Both the position numbers and the translations under genes were made by a program. A stretch of DNA of 64,000 nucleotides, taken from NCBI RefSeq assembly GCF_001665835.1, contig NZ_LZSX01000035.1, positions 117,735-181,734 on the forward strand. Direction: 5' to 3'. This document shows, one piece after another, positions 58,040-64,000 of the stretch. The DNA is from Mycobacterium colombiense (GTDB lineage Bacteria > Actinomycetota > Actinomycetes > Mycobacteriales > Mycobacteriaceae). How positions within the stretch are numbered: position 1 is the first letter of the stretch; every line of letters starts with the position of its first letter. The notes below the pieces were generated by a model. It made no database searches. It had not been told where the DNA came from and was given only the letters and a program-made list of their open reading frames with translations.

Positions 58040-58224
58040 TCGGGGATTTCACCGCGACGTCGCGCCTTTTGGCCCGACCGCCATGAGTCCAAAACCGGTT
58101 CTGGCCTACGCCGCCCCAGAATGTGTCGATTGCCGAAGAGGCGTGTTGCCCGCAGTTGTCTTCCGGGGGTGATGAATTGAAGTCGCGCCCCCACTGTCAT
58201 GTGGATGTCGCCAGGAGGGTGGCG

Positions 58225-58512
58225 TCACGGCTGCGGCGGTGGGGGCGGCGGTGCAGGCGGGTTGTCCCAACTGCCCGGCGTGCCGGCTGGCACCTGCACT
58301 CCGAGCCAGTTGCACGGCATCATCGATCGCCACGCAATGAACGCGCATTGCTGCTCGGGTGTCAACGGACTGGGACCCGCGCATGGCGGCGTTCCCGGCG
58401 CACCGCAGATCGGATCGGCCGATGCGCGCGGCGCGTAGGCGAAAGTGCCAGCCGCGAACATCAAAGCGACGGCCGTGATCACGGTGGTGACGAGACGTCG
58501 AGTCCGATGCAT
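58225..58512 (-). CDS. Small exported proline-rich protein
   Basis: A 95-residue protein with a signal peptide (RLVTTVITAVALMFAAGTFA, cleavage near ASADP). The mature part is ICGAPGTPPCAGPSPLTPEQ, then QCAFIAWRSMMPCNWLGVQV and a proline-run tail. Four cysteines can form two disulfides. The ATG at 58510-58512 follows GAGGGG; upstream extension is unlikely. The function is unknown. Confidence 0.75.
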   Translation of the reverse strand: MHRTRRLVTTVITAVALMFAAGTFAYAPRASADPICGAPGTPPCAGPSPLTPEQQCAFIAWRSMMPCNWLGVQVPAGTPGSWDNPPAPPPPPPQP

Positions 58513-58761
58513 AGCCCCTCGAATCTGTGGCGCTTGCACAGATCGTAACCCCAGCTCAGGACACGGATGGACTGTTTGAAAAATGGCCGGCTCAACTCGC
58601 CGAATCGGCGAAACGGCCGTGTCGACCACCTGACCGGCGGACCGGAAGCTGAGTCAGCCACATCACTATTCGGGAGGCAGACTGCAACTAAAGGCCTTGG
58701 TGCACAATGTATTTCAGAAAACAGACATGTGCTCTAGGGCGATTCAGCCCGAGTGTGTGCG

Positions 58762-59061
58762 CTAGTGCGGCAAGTTTTCCAGATAACACCGCACCCGGGT
58801 GGCGGCGTCCTCTGGCTTGACTCCCATATTGATCAGCCTCTGAACGACTTCGGCCGAGGGTATGCCAGAACCGATATCGTTATCGATCACATGCAGGCTG
58901 GGGAACCAATTCTCTGCGTTGACTCCCGGTGGGGGAGGCGTCGCATCGCCCCCGACGCACTGGACGTAACCATTGACGCCAGTCTCAGCGTGAGCTGTGG
59001 GCGCCCCCGTCGGCACTGCAATGGCGATGCCGACCGTCGCGACGGCGTAGATGAGACGCAT
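58762..59061 (-). CDS. DUF732 small secreted protein (copy 6)
   Basis: A 99-residue protein with a signal peptide (MRLIYAVATVGIAIAVPTGA, then PTAHAE) and a diverged DUF732 domain: GYVQCVGGDATPPPPGVNAE, VIDNDIGSGIPSAEVVQRLI and VRCYLENLPH. The two cysteines are kept at positions matching copy 7 (59761-60060), to which it is most alike. It is divergent from the universal stress protein gene. Confidence 0.78.
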   Translation of the reverse strand: MRLIYAVATVGIAIAVPTGAPTAHAETGVNGYVQCVGGDATPPPPGVNAENWFPSLHVIDNDIGSGIPSAEVVQRLINMGVKPEDAATRVRCYLENLPH

Positions 59062-59205
59062 CTTGGCATTATTGCGCGTTCGCCCTTTTTAACAAGCACA
59101 GATTTGGGCCGCCACCGCGAACACGGCTCCCAGAGGTGCATAACGGCCCGCCCGGTACGGGACCGATTCCACATCGATTTTCCCTCTCGGGAGCCCCGCC
59201 GGCCT

Positions 59206-59211
59206 TACACT
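59206..59211 (+). promoter_or_regulatory. -10 element placing a leaderless start for the stress protein gene
   Basis: TACACT is followed by nine bases and then the ATG at 59221. A start site 6-8 bases after the -10 would leave almost no leader. No Shine-Dalgarno sequence is present, so leaderless translation is likely. Confidence 0.5.
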
Positions 59212-59220
59212 GCATGAGAA

Positions 59221-59682
59221 ATGAGCGCCTATCAGACGGTCGTGGTCGGTACCGATGGCTCGGACTCCTCGCTGCGCGCGGTGGAGCGCGCAGCCGCGAT
59301 CGCTGCGGATCACGGCGCGAAATTGATCGTTGCAACGGCACACCTCCCCGTCCCTGAGGAACGCGGCCGCTACGCCATCCCGCCGGGCAGCGACCATGGT
59401 CAGGACTACCGGACGGTGGGCGAGGCCCCCTACTACGCGATCCTGCACGACGCCAGGGAGCGCGCGCATCTAGCCGGGGCCACGAACGTCGAGGAGAAAT
59501 CGGTTGTGGGCGCCCCCATCAACGTGCTGGTGCAGCTCGCGGAGGAGGCCGATGCCGACCTGCTCGTCGTCGGCAACGTCGGACTCAGCAGCGTCGCCGG
59601 CCGGCTGCTGGGATCAGTTCCCTCCGCCGTCTCCCGCAGGGCCAAGACCGACGTGCTGATCGTCCACACCACCGACGTCTGA
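59221..59682 (+). CDS. Universal stress protein (UspA family)
   Basis: A 153-residue single-domain USP similar to M. tuberculosis Rv1636 (TB15.3), which binds cAMP and ATP. N-terminal YQTVVVGTDGSDSSLRAVER is followed by YYAILHDARERAHLAGATNV, and the nucleotide motif is VVGNVGLSSVAGRLLGSVPS (G-x2-G-x9-G-S/T). The middle segment LPVPEERGRYAIPPGSDHGQ is longer than in Rv1636, so it is probably a paralogue. Confidence 0.88.
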   Translation: MSAYQTVVVGTDGSDSSLRAVERAAAIAADHGAKLIVATAHLPVPEERGRYAIPPGSDHGQDYRTVGEAPYYAILHDARERAHLAGATNVEEKSVVGAPINVLVQLAEEADADLLVVGNVGLSSVAGRLLGSVPSAVSRRAKTDVLIVHTTDV

Positions 59683-59760
59683 GCCTCGTTGAGAATCGGT
59701 CGGGTCAGCCCGGCAATCGTTTGCTGGTTACCAATCGTTACAGCTGGGTAATCATGTGAC

Positions 59761-60060
59761 GTGCGTCTCACCCCCGCCGCCGCGATCGGCACCGCCATCG
59801 CCGTCTTGTTCAGCGCCCCGGCGACGCTGACGGTCGCGTCCGCTCACGCCGACTTCAGTGGTTACCGCCGCTGCGTGGGAAAGATGACGGAACCGGTGGG
59901 GGAACATGACCCCCAAAACTTGCAGCTTGTCGGAGTTATTGAGCAGGATCTCGATTCTGGAATTACCCCCGCTGCTGAGGCTCAGAGGGTAGCGCAGATG
60001 GGATTCGATCCGACTTTTGCCAATGGGATCGTTCAGTGTGTGATCGAAGAGCGCCCGTAG
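59761..60060 (+). CDS. DUF732 small secreted protein (copy 7)
   Basis: A 99-residue protein starting at GTG 59761, with a signal peptide (RLTPAAAIGTAIAVLFSAPA, cleavage near ASAHA). The domain is YRRCVGKMTEPVGEHDPQNL, VIEQDLDSGITPAAEAQRVA and IVQCVIEERP. It resembles copy 6 in length and cysteine placing. It is convergent with the exported protein at 60118. Confidence 0.75.
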   Translation: MRLTPAAAIGTAIAVLFSAPATLTVASAHADFSGYRRCVGKMTEPVGEHDPQNLQLVGVIEQDLDSGITPAAEAQRVAQMGFDPTFANGIVQCVIEERP

Positions 60061-60117
60061 GGAGCATTCGGGCAGCGGTCAAGTCGATGACGAGCTAGCG
60101 CACTGTGTGAGAGCGGT

Positions 60118-60543
60118 TCATGCGCCGCAGTCGTAGCTGTTCGCCTTGCCGCCGTTGACGATCTTGCAGAACGGGAACCCGTTGTCCCCGCCCCCGGCGC
60201 TGAAGGTCATGCCCTGGCCGCCGTCTACGAGCTGTAGCGTCACGAAAGCTCCACGCTCAAGGAAACCGCTGGTGACGTTGCCGTATGCGGTATCCCACGG
60301 GTTGGTCGAAGTCTGGACGGAGCCCAGCTTGAAGTTCATAGTTCCCCGCCGCGCTGTCTCGACGCCGGAACCGTCAGCATTGACAGTCACACTCTCCCCA
60401 TGGGCACCCCACTGGCCGATGAATGGGGCACCGGCCACCGAGAAGGGTTTGCTCAGGTCTGCCTGATTCGGATCGGCCTGCGCCAGCGGGGCGCAGGCGA
60501 TACCCGCCGCAAACACGGCAGATATCACTGCTTTCATGATCAC
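60118..60543 (-). CDS. Exported protein of unknown function
   Basis: A 141-residue secreted protein: signal MKAVISAVFAAGIACAPLAQ with cleavage before ADPNQ. The mature part is GAPFIGQWGAHGESVTVNAD, GSGVETARRGTMNFKLGSVQ, a Gly-rich QGMTFSAGGGDNGFPFCKIV, and a C-terminal NSYDCGA, giving two Cys for a disulfide. The start may be the GTG at 60543, close to GGGGG, or the ATG two codons later. No known family is recognised. Confidence 0.75.
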   Translation of the reverse strand: MIMKAVISAVFAAGIACAPLAQADPNQADLSKPFSVAGAPFIGQWGAHGESVTVNADGSGVETARRGTMNFKLGSVQTSTNPWDTAYGNVTSGFLERGAFVTLQLVDGGQGMTFSAGGGDNGFPFCKIVNGGKANSYDCGA

Positions 60544-60691
60544 TGAGACCCCCTACGGGGTGTTGGTGGCCGGACCGGCTGCGGGTTCGGTTTGGCCATT
60601 GCTGCGTGTGAATGTGCCGTCGCCCTGAGCCGCACGGCGCAGAGCCGCGCGCGTTCCGGCGAAGCTAAGTGGCCGGGCATGGTGCACGAAG

Positions 60692-60976
60692 TCATCCGTG
60701 AGCGGCGTCCGCTGCGGCGATCAACGCCTGGGCCAGCTTCCGGGCTTCGGCCGGCGCAATGATCGGGGTATCGGGACAGTCGATGACGACCTGGCACTCA
60801 GCGTGCCCGTCAACGTATTGCCGCCCGATGACGGAGACCACGATGTCGGGCTGTGGTCCGTGGCCGGCGTGGTTGATACTCCACTCCGGGCCGTCGAACA
60901 CCCTGAACGCTGCCTCGACGTTGTCCCATTCGTCGACCCTGGTTGCCCCGGTCGGCGGTGCAAGGTTGGATTTCAT
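60692..60976 (-). CDS. Hypothetical protein
   Basis: A 94-residue protein, MKSNLAPPTGATRVDEWDNV, then RVFDGPEWSINHAGHGPQPD, IVVSVIGRQYVDGHAECQVV and PAEARKLAQALIAAADAAHG. It looks like a compact alpha/beta domain; the function is unknown. A 14-base inverted repeat (AGTAGT-GG-ACTACT, 61013-61026) lies 37 bases upstream of its start and could be an operator. Confidence 0.7.
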   Translation of the reverse strand: MKSNLAPPTGATRVDEWDNVEAAFRVFDGPEWSINHAGHGPQPDIVVSVIGRQYVDGHAECQVVIDCPDTPIIAPAEARKLAQALIAAADAAHG

Positions 60977-61233
60977 GGCTAGATCGTTTCCGCGATCTCG
61001 GGCGCGGGCACGAGTAGTGGACTACTTCACTTGTGATGACCCACGGTCACAGTATCGCCAGAAGCGGCTCCCACGGCTGGATGCTCCGGAGAAAGGTTCG
61101 GAGGGCGCCAGCCCGGAATGATTAAGGATTGCCATCCGAACTGGGGTCAGACGACCGAGGCAGTCGCGGCGGATCGCCAGCGCCACCGGATTGAGAAACA
61201 GCCAAAACCAGTTCTAAATTAGATTCGCTCCCC

Positions 61234-62115
61234 TCAGGTCAGCTTTTGTGAGGTTGCCCCGCGCAGGTTTGCGTCGGTGAGCTTCGCCCTGTCCATCGTC
61301 GCTCCGGTGAGGTCAGCGAATGCGAGGGTGGCGCTCGTGAGATCGGATCCAGTCATCTCGGCTTTCCGGAGTTCGGCACTAAGCATCTGCGCGCCTACCA
61401 GGTCGGCAGTGAAGAAGAAGACGCCTCCAAGTTCGGCGCCGTTAAGGACAACACCAGCTAAGTTTTGGGTCCATACCCCTGAGCTAGCAAGATCAGCGCC
61501 GCTTAGGTCGAGTTTGCATGAGCGCCAATCGCTTTCATTATTTGGGTCAATGACTTTTTGGCCGATGTTGTTGAATGATCGTGATAATGGTTCCGCGAAA
61601 CTCCTTGTCGTCCGGATCGGGCGCGGAAACCACCCGATTACGCTGAGGGTCGAACGTGTCAACGAGTACCGGTTTCCTGCGAAGCTGTGCGCAAGGAGGC
61701 TGACGCAGACTTGACGCTCGTCGTCGTTTCCGAAACGGTGCCAGTCGTCGGCCAACGCCGCGAGCGTGTACGCGCCCGCCAATCGGACTGAGGATTCACC
61801 GCTTAGTTTTTCAGCAATCGTGGTGAACCGTGAGCGTAACTCCCGTTCGCGGTCGTCCTGGTGACGCTGACTCTCAAGGTTGTGGGTTCGTTCGGCCGTG
61901 TCCTGGCGGCGATAGGCAACCAGCGCCGCGCCGCCGATGCCGACGATGGCCAGAATTGCAGCCGTGGTTTTGGCGGCATCGAACCAGCCCTACCCGTCAA
62001 CGTGGGTCAGCCACGCCGTCCAACCCACAGGCTGGCGGCTCAAGAACCACAGAAATAGAGCGCCGCCAGCCACAACCACTGCGGCGGTGCCGATTCCACC
62101 ATCGGTTGCGTGCAG
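61234..62115 (-). pseudogene. Pentapeptide-repeat membrane protein broken by an in-frame TAG
   Basis: One frame is open from about 62115 to the stop at 61234 except for a TAG at 61992-61990. Before it are a hydrophobic segment (TAAVVVAGGALFLWFLSRQP) and GWTAWLTHVDG. After it come GWFDAAKTTAAILAIVGIGG, LVAYRRQDTAERTHNLESQR, RFTTIAEKLSGESSVRLAGA and then pentapeptide repeats (ADLASSG, AELGGVFFFTADLVGAQMLS, TSATLAFADLTGATMDRAKL). The two halves together match the usual layout of mycobacterial pentapeptide-repeat proteins. The first usable start after the TAG is a TTG deep inside (61782), so the gene is probably inactive. Confidence 0.7.
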
Positions 62116-62133
62116 CTACCCCACCAGCCGCGA

Positions 62134-62718
62134 TCATGGATTCGGTATTCCTGGCGTTAATGCTCCCGGTATTCCGGGTGTTATTTGCAGCGGTCCCGGT
62201 GCGGGTGGTGGCGGTGCCGGTGCGGGGATCGGTCGTCCCGGTATTTCCGGTGCTTCCGTTGGCTGCCCACCTGGCGGGATTCCCTCAGTCGGTAAAACCG
62301 GTTCACTCCAAAAACCGTCCGGCGTCATGTGGTCTTTGCAGAAATTCGTAGAGTTCATCACCACCATGTATTCCCTCCACAGCCCTGGCGGGTTAGGTGC
62401 CGGTGCCATCGCGCCGTCTGGACAGCGCCAAGTACAACTAAGAGCACCGACACCGGCGCCGCCGAATGCGAAGCTACCGCCGCTGTTAGTGGCTTGGCCG
62501 ATAATCCCGTTGACGCCGAAACCACCTGCCTCGCAATGCATATGCGAGCCGTTAATCTCGGTCGGGTAGTCGCAGAAGCCACCTTGCCCGAACAAAGCGC
62601 CGCCACCGGACCCAAGGCCCGGATACGGGCAGAGGTCGGCGTGAGCCGATCCAGCCGGGAGAAACACTGACGCACAGACGCCGAAAGATACAACTGAAGC
62701 GCAAACTATGATTTTCAT
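62134..62718 (-). CDS. Exported protein with proline-rich C-terminus
   Basis: A 194-residue protein: signal MKIIVCASVVSFGVCASVFL with cleavage near AHADL. A cysteine- and glycine-rich central region (GQGGFCDYPTEINGSHMHCE, AGGFGVNGIIGQATNSGGSF, SCTWRCPDGAMAP, NSTNFCKDHMTPDGFW) is followed by a Pro/Gly-rich tail of about 60 residues. GGAGC precedes the ATG. It resembles other mycobacterial secreted proteins, but the role is unknown. Confidence 0.75.
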   Translation of the reverse strand: MKIIVCASVVSFGVCASVFLPAGSAHADLCPYPGLGSGGGALFGQGGFCDYPTEINGSHMHCEAGGFGVNGIIGQATNSGGSFAFGGAGVGALSCTWRCPDGAMAPAPNPPGLWREYMVVMNSTNFCKDHMTPDGFWSEPVLPTEGIPPGGQPTEAPEIPGRPIPAPAPPPPAPGPLQITPGIPGALTPGIPNP

Positions 62719-63004
62719 TTACGCCGCTCCATAACGTAGTTGTTGGGGACGTTAACAGATGACCACTGAGCGGTGCGGGGGAATTGGAACCGCCCGAACG
62801 GCGCGGAATGTCACAAGCCACGGGACGCGCCGGGTCGCCCACCCCGACACAGGCCGCCGGTGTAACGACACGCTAGAACACCGTTCGTCGCTCAGCGGCG
62901 ATTTGGGGGACCGCCGCTGGTGATCGGGGCGCGGGGTGTTGTGCTAGTTAAGTGTTAGCGCACTGAAAACCTGACGCAGAACAGGCTCTGAACTGCAAAA
63001 ACTC

Positions 63005-63079
63005 TGGTGCGCGATACTGGGATTGAACCAGTGACCTCTTCCGTGTCAGGGAAGCGCTCTCCCGCTGAGCTAATCGCGC
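63005..63079 (-). tRNA. tRNA-Val (anticodon GAC)
   Basis: Minus strand: acceptor GCGCGAT pairs with ATCGCGC, D-arm GCTC...GAGC, anticodon loop CTGACAC between CTTCC and GGAAG (anticodon GAC, Val), and T-arm ACTGG-TTCAATC-CCAGT. Discriminator A is followed by a genomically encoded CCA (63007-63005). It heads away from the tRNA-Cys gene. Confidence 0.93.
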
Positions 63080-63094
63080 CGGGAAACCAAAAGC

Positions 63095-63168
63095 TGGAGG
63101 TGGAGACGGGAATCGAACCCGTGTGCACGGCTTTGCAGGCCGTTGCCTCACCACTCGGCCACTCCACC
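63095..63168 (-). tRNA. tRNA-Cys (anticodon GCA)
   Basis: Minus strand: acceptor GGTGGAG pairs with CTCCACC, anticodon loop CTGCAAA (GCA, Cys) and T-loop TTCGATT. Discriminator T is followed by encoded CCA (63097-63095). It lies 15 bases from tRNA-Val and about 28 from tRNA-Gly. Confidence 0.93.
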
Positions 63169-63196
63169 GTTGGGGTCCACGCCACTTGCACCTTCG

Positions 63197-63269
63197 AGCG
63201 GATGACGGGATTCGAACCCGCGACCCTCACCTTGGCAAGGTGATGCGCTACCAACTGCGCTACATCCGC
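63197..63269 (-). tRNA. tRNA-Gly (anticodon GCC)
   Basis: Minus strand: acceptor GCGGATG pairs with CATCCGC, D-arm GCGC...GCGC, anticodon loop TTGCCAA (GCC, Gly) and T-loop TTCGAAT. Discriminator T is present, but the 3' CCA is not encoded (CGA follows). It is the first of the three minus-strand tRNAs, which probably form one transcript. Confidence 0.93.
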
Positions 63270-63449
63270 GCGCCTCGGACGAGATCGTCGCCCGGTGCGA
63301 AGCACGACGATAGTCCACGTGAGCGGGCACATACAAATTTCTTGGTACGAGCCGTGTCCAGGCTATCGCGACGGCCTGCCACCGGACGCGGCCGGTATTG
63401 TCGGGGCTGGCGCGTGCTAGTCTTCGACGTCGTTCGCCGTCTCGGCGCC

Positions 63450-63521
63450 GGTCCCGTGGCTCAGTGGGAGAGCGTCCGCTTCACACGCGGAAGGTCGCTG
63501 GTTCGATCCCAGCCGGGACCA
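63450..63521 (+). tRNA. tRNA-Val (anticodon CAC)
   Basis: Plus strand: acceptor GGTCCCG pairs with CGGGACC, anticodon loop TTCACAC between TCCGC and GCGGA (CAC, Val), T-loop TTCGATC, discriminator A. CCA is not encoded. It is divergent from the Val-Cys-Gly cluster, so two Val isoacceptors lie within 0.5 kb. Confidence 0.93.
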
Positions 63522-63677
63522 CAAATATCAATCCAGGTCAATGAATGGTTGACCGCACCATGCCATTTCCGTGGCGTGCGCCCTCGACTGTCTCGCCCTG
63601 CGGCCTGGCGGCTTCTGTCGTAGCGTTACCTGCACGTCCCGGCGCATTCGAATGCACGCCGGGCGCGGAGGGGAACC

Positions 63678-63914
63678 ATGTTGACCGTCATCTCCCGCAT
63701 CCTCCTTCCTGCGCTGGTAACCGGACTCATCGCGGCGCTGATTTCGGCGAGCAATGCCTCACCGGTCACCCCGGTGGCCTGCAACAAGATCACCGCCAAA
63801 TGGTCGTCGGTGTGGATTTTCATGCCGGACTGCCCACCGTCGGCAGCTCCGCCACCGGCGCCGTCCTCGCCGGCCCAGGCGCCGAGCCTGGCGACACCAG
63901 AACCGCCCCACTGA
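63678..63914 (+). CDS. Small exported protein
   Basis: A 78-residue protein: MLTVISRILLPALVTGLIAA followed by LISASNASPVTPVACNKITA is a signal or anchor, then WSSVWIFMPDCPPSAAPPPA with a Pro/Ala-rich tail. Two Cys may pair. GGAGGGG precedes the ATG at 63678. A larger overlapping frame beginning at 63545 is not supported. Confidence 0.65.
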   Translation: MLTVISRILLPALVTGLIAALISASNASPVTPVACNKITAKWSSVWIFMPDCPPSAAPPPAPSSPAQAPSLATPEPPH

Positions 63915-63962
63915 ACCACGTCGCCCTTGCCTGATCCCGCCCGCTAAGCCACGATGAACTGC

Positions 63963-64000
63963 ATGAGTAAGGTAACCCTAACTACGGAGCTGCCGATCCC
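63963..64000 (+). CDS. Start of an unidentified gene, cut by the window edge
   Basis: ATG at 63963 opens MSKVTLTTELPI and runs off the window. An in-frame ATG at 63954 is an alternative start. The short peptide recalls the N-terminus of SRPBCC/polyketide-cyclase-like proteins, but 12 residues are too few to assign. Confidence 0.35.
   Translation, partial: MSKVTLTTELPI

Noticed and set aside
58018..58200. 60-codon minus-strand frame
   Set aside because: Overlaps the start of the exported protein at 58039, has no ribosome binding site, and its translation lacks codon bias.
61032..61051. TGTGA...TCACA as a CRP site
   Set aside because: The spacer is 10 bases, not 6.

Overview
This is a high-GC actinobacterial chromosome segment, and the genes identify it as Mycobacterium. 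From 1 to about 34,420 it follows, in mirrored order, the M. tuberculosis block from sigB (Rv2710) to clpC2 (Rv2667): sigB, a DUF3099 membrane protein, sigA, ppgK, suhB, cei, dut, ceoBC, dxs, hemE-hemY-chdC, msrB, aftC, a RibD-like reductase, an AFG1/ZapE ATPase and clpC2. Differences from M. tuberculosis suggest a nontuberculous mycobacterium; species cannot be read from the window. Only one ArsB-type permease lies between the tRNA methyltransferase-like gene and dxs, and the Rv2686c-Rv2688c ABC transporter of M. tuberculosis is absent.

The core block (1-34,420) is tightly packed. Same-strand neighbours often overlap by 1-4 bases, and convergent pairs often share or abut their stop codons. 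Readable regulatory sites are an ECF-type promoter before sigB, a perfect CRP-like site between cei and the DUF4193 gene, and two tandem inverted repeats before the HTH-containing clpC2.

From 34,500 to 38,135 are three tandem small secreted DUF732 proteins (two with a duplicated start-proximal box), a CtaG-like membrane protein, a cation diffusion facilitator, a 70-residue small protein and an overlapping out-of-frame coding fragment. From 38,225 to 55,436 is an accessory metabolic region in two modules. Module A (38,225-42,892) holds an aldehyde dehydrogenase, a double-domain carboxymuconolactone decarboxylase-like protein, two mycofactocin-type SDRs and a divergent TetR whose start codon sits at the centre of a 21-bp palindrome. 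Module B (44,681-51,145) holds three paralogous Amidohydro_2 enzymes, an SDR, an acetoacetate decarboxylase-like protein and an IclR regulator. It is followed by a TetR with a near-perfect 20-bp operator facing an MmpS-MmpL pair. Together they look like uptake/export and oxidation-decarboxylation of a small organic, perhaps alicyclic or terpenoid, compound; the substrate is unknown.

From 55,437 to the end are small exported proteins (several DUF732), a MarR-VOC pair with two operators, a universal stress protein, a pentapeptide-repeat gene broken by an in-frame TAG, and four tRNA genes (Val-GAC, Cys-GCA and Gly-GCC on the minus strand, Val-CAC on the plus strand). The window ends a few codons into an unidentified gene.
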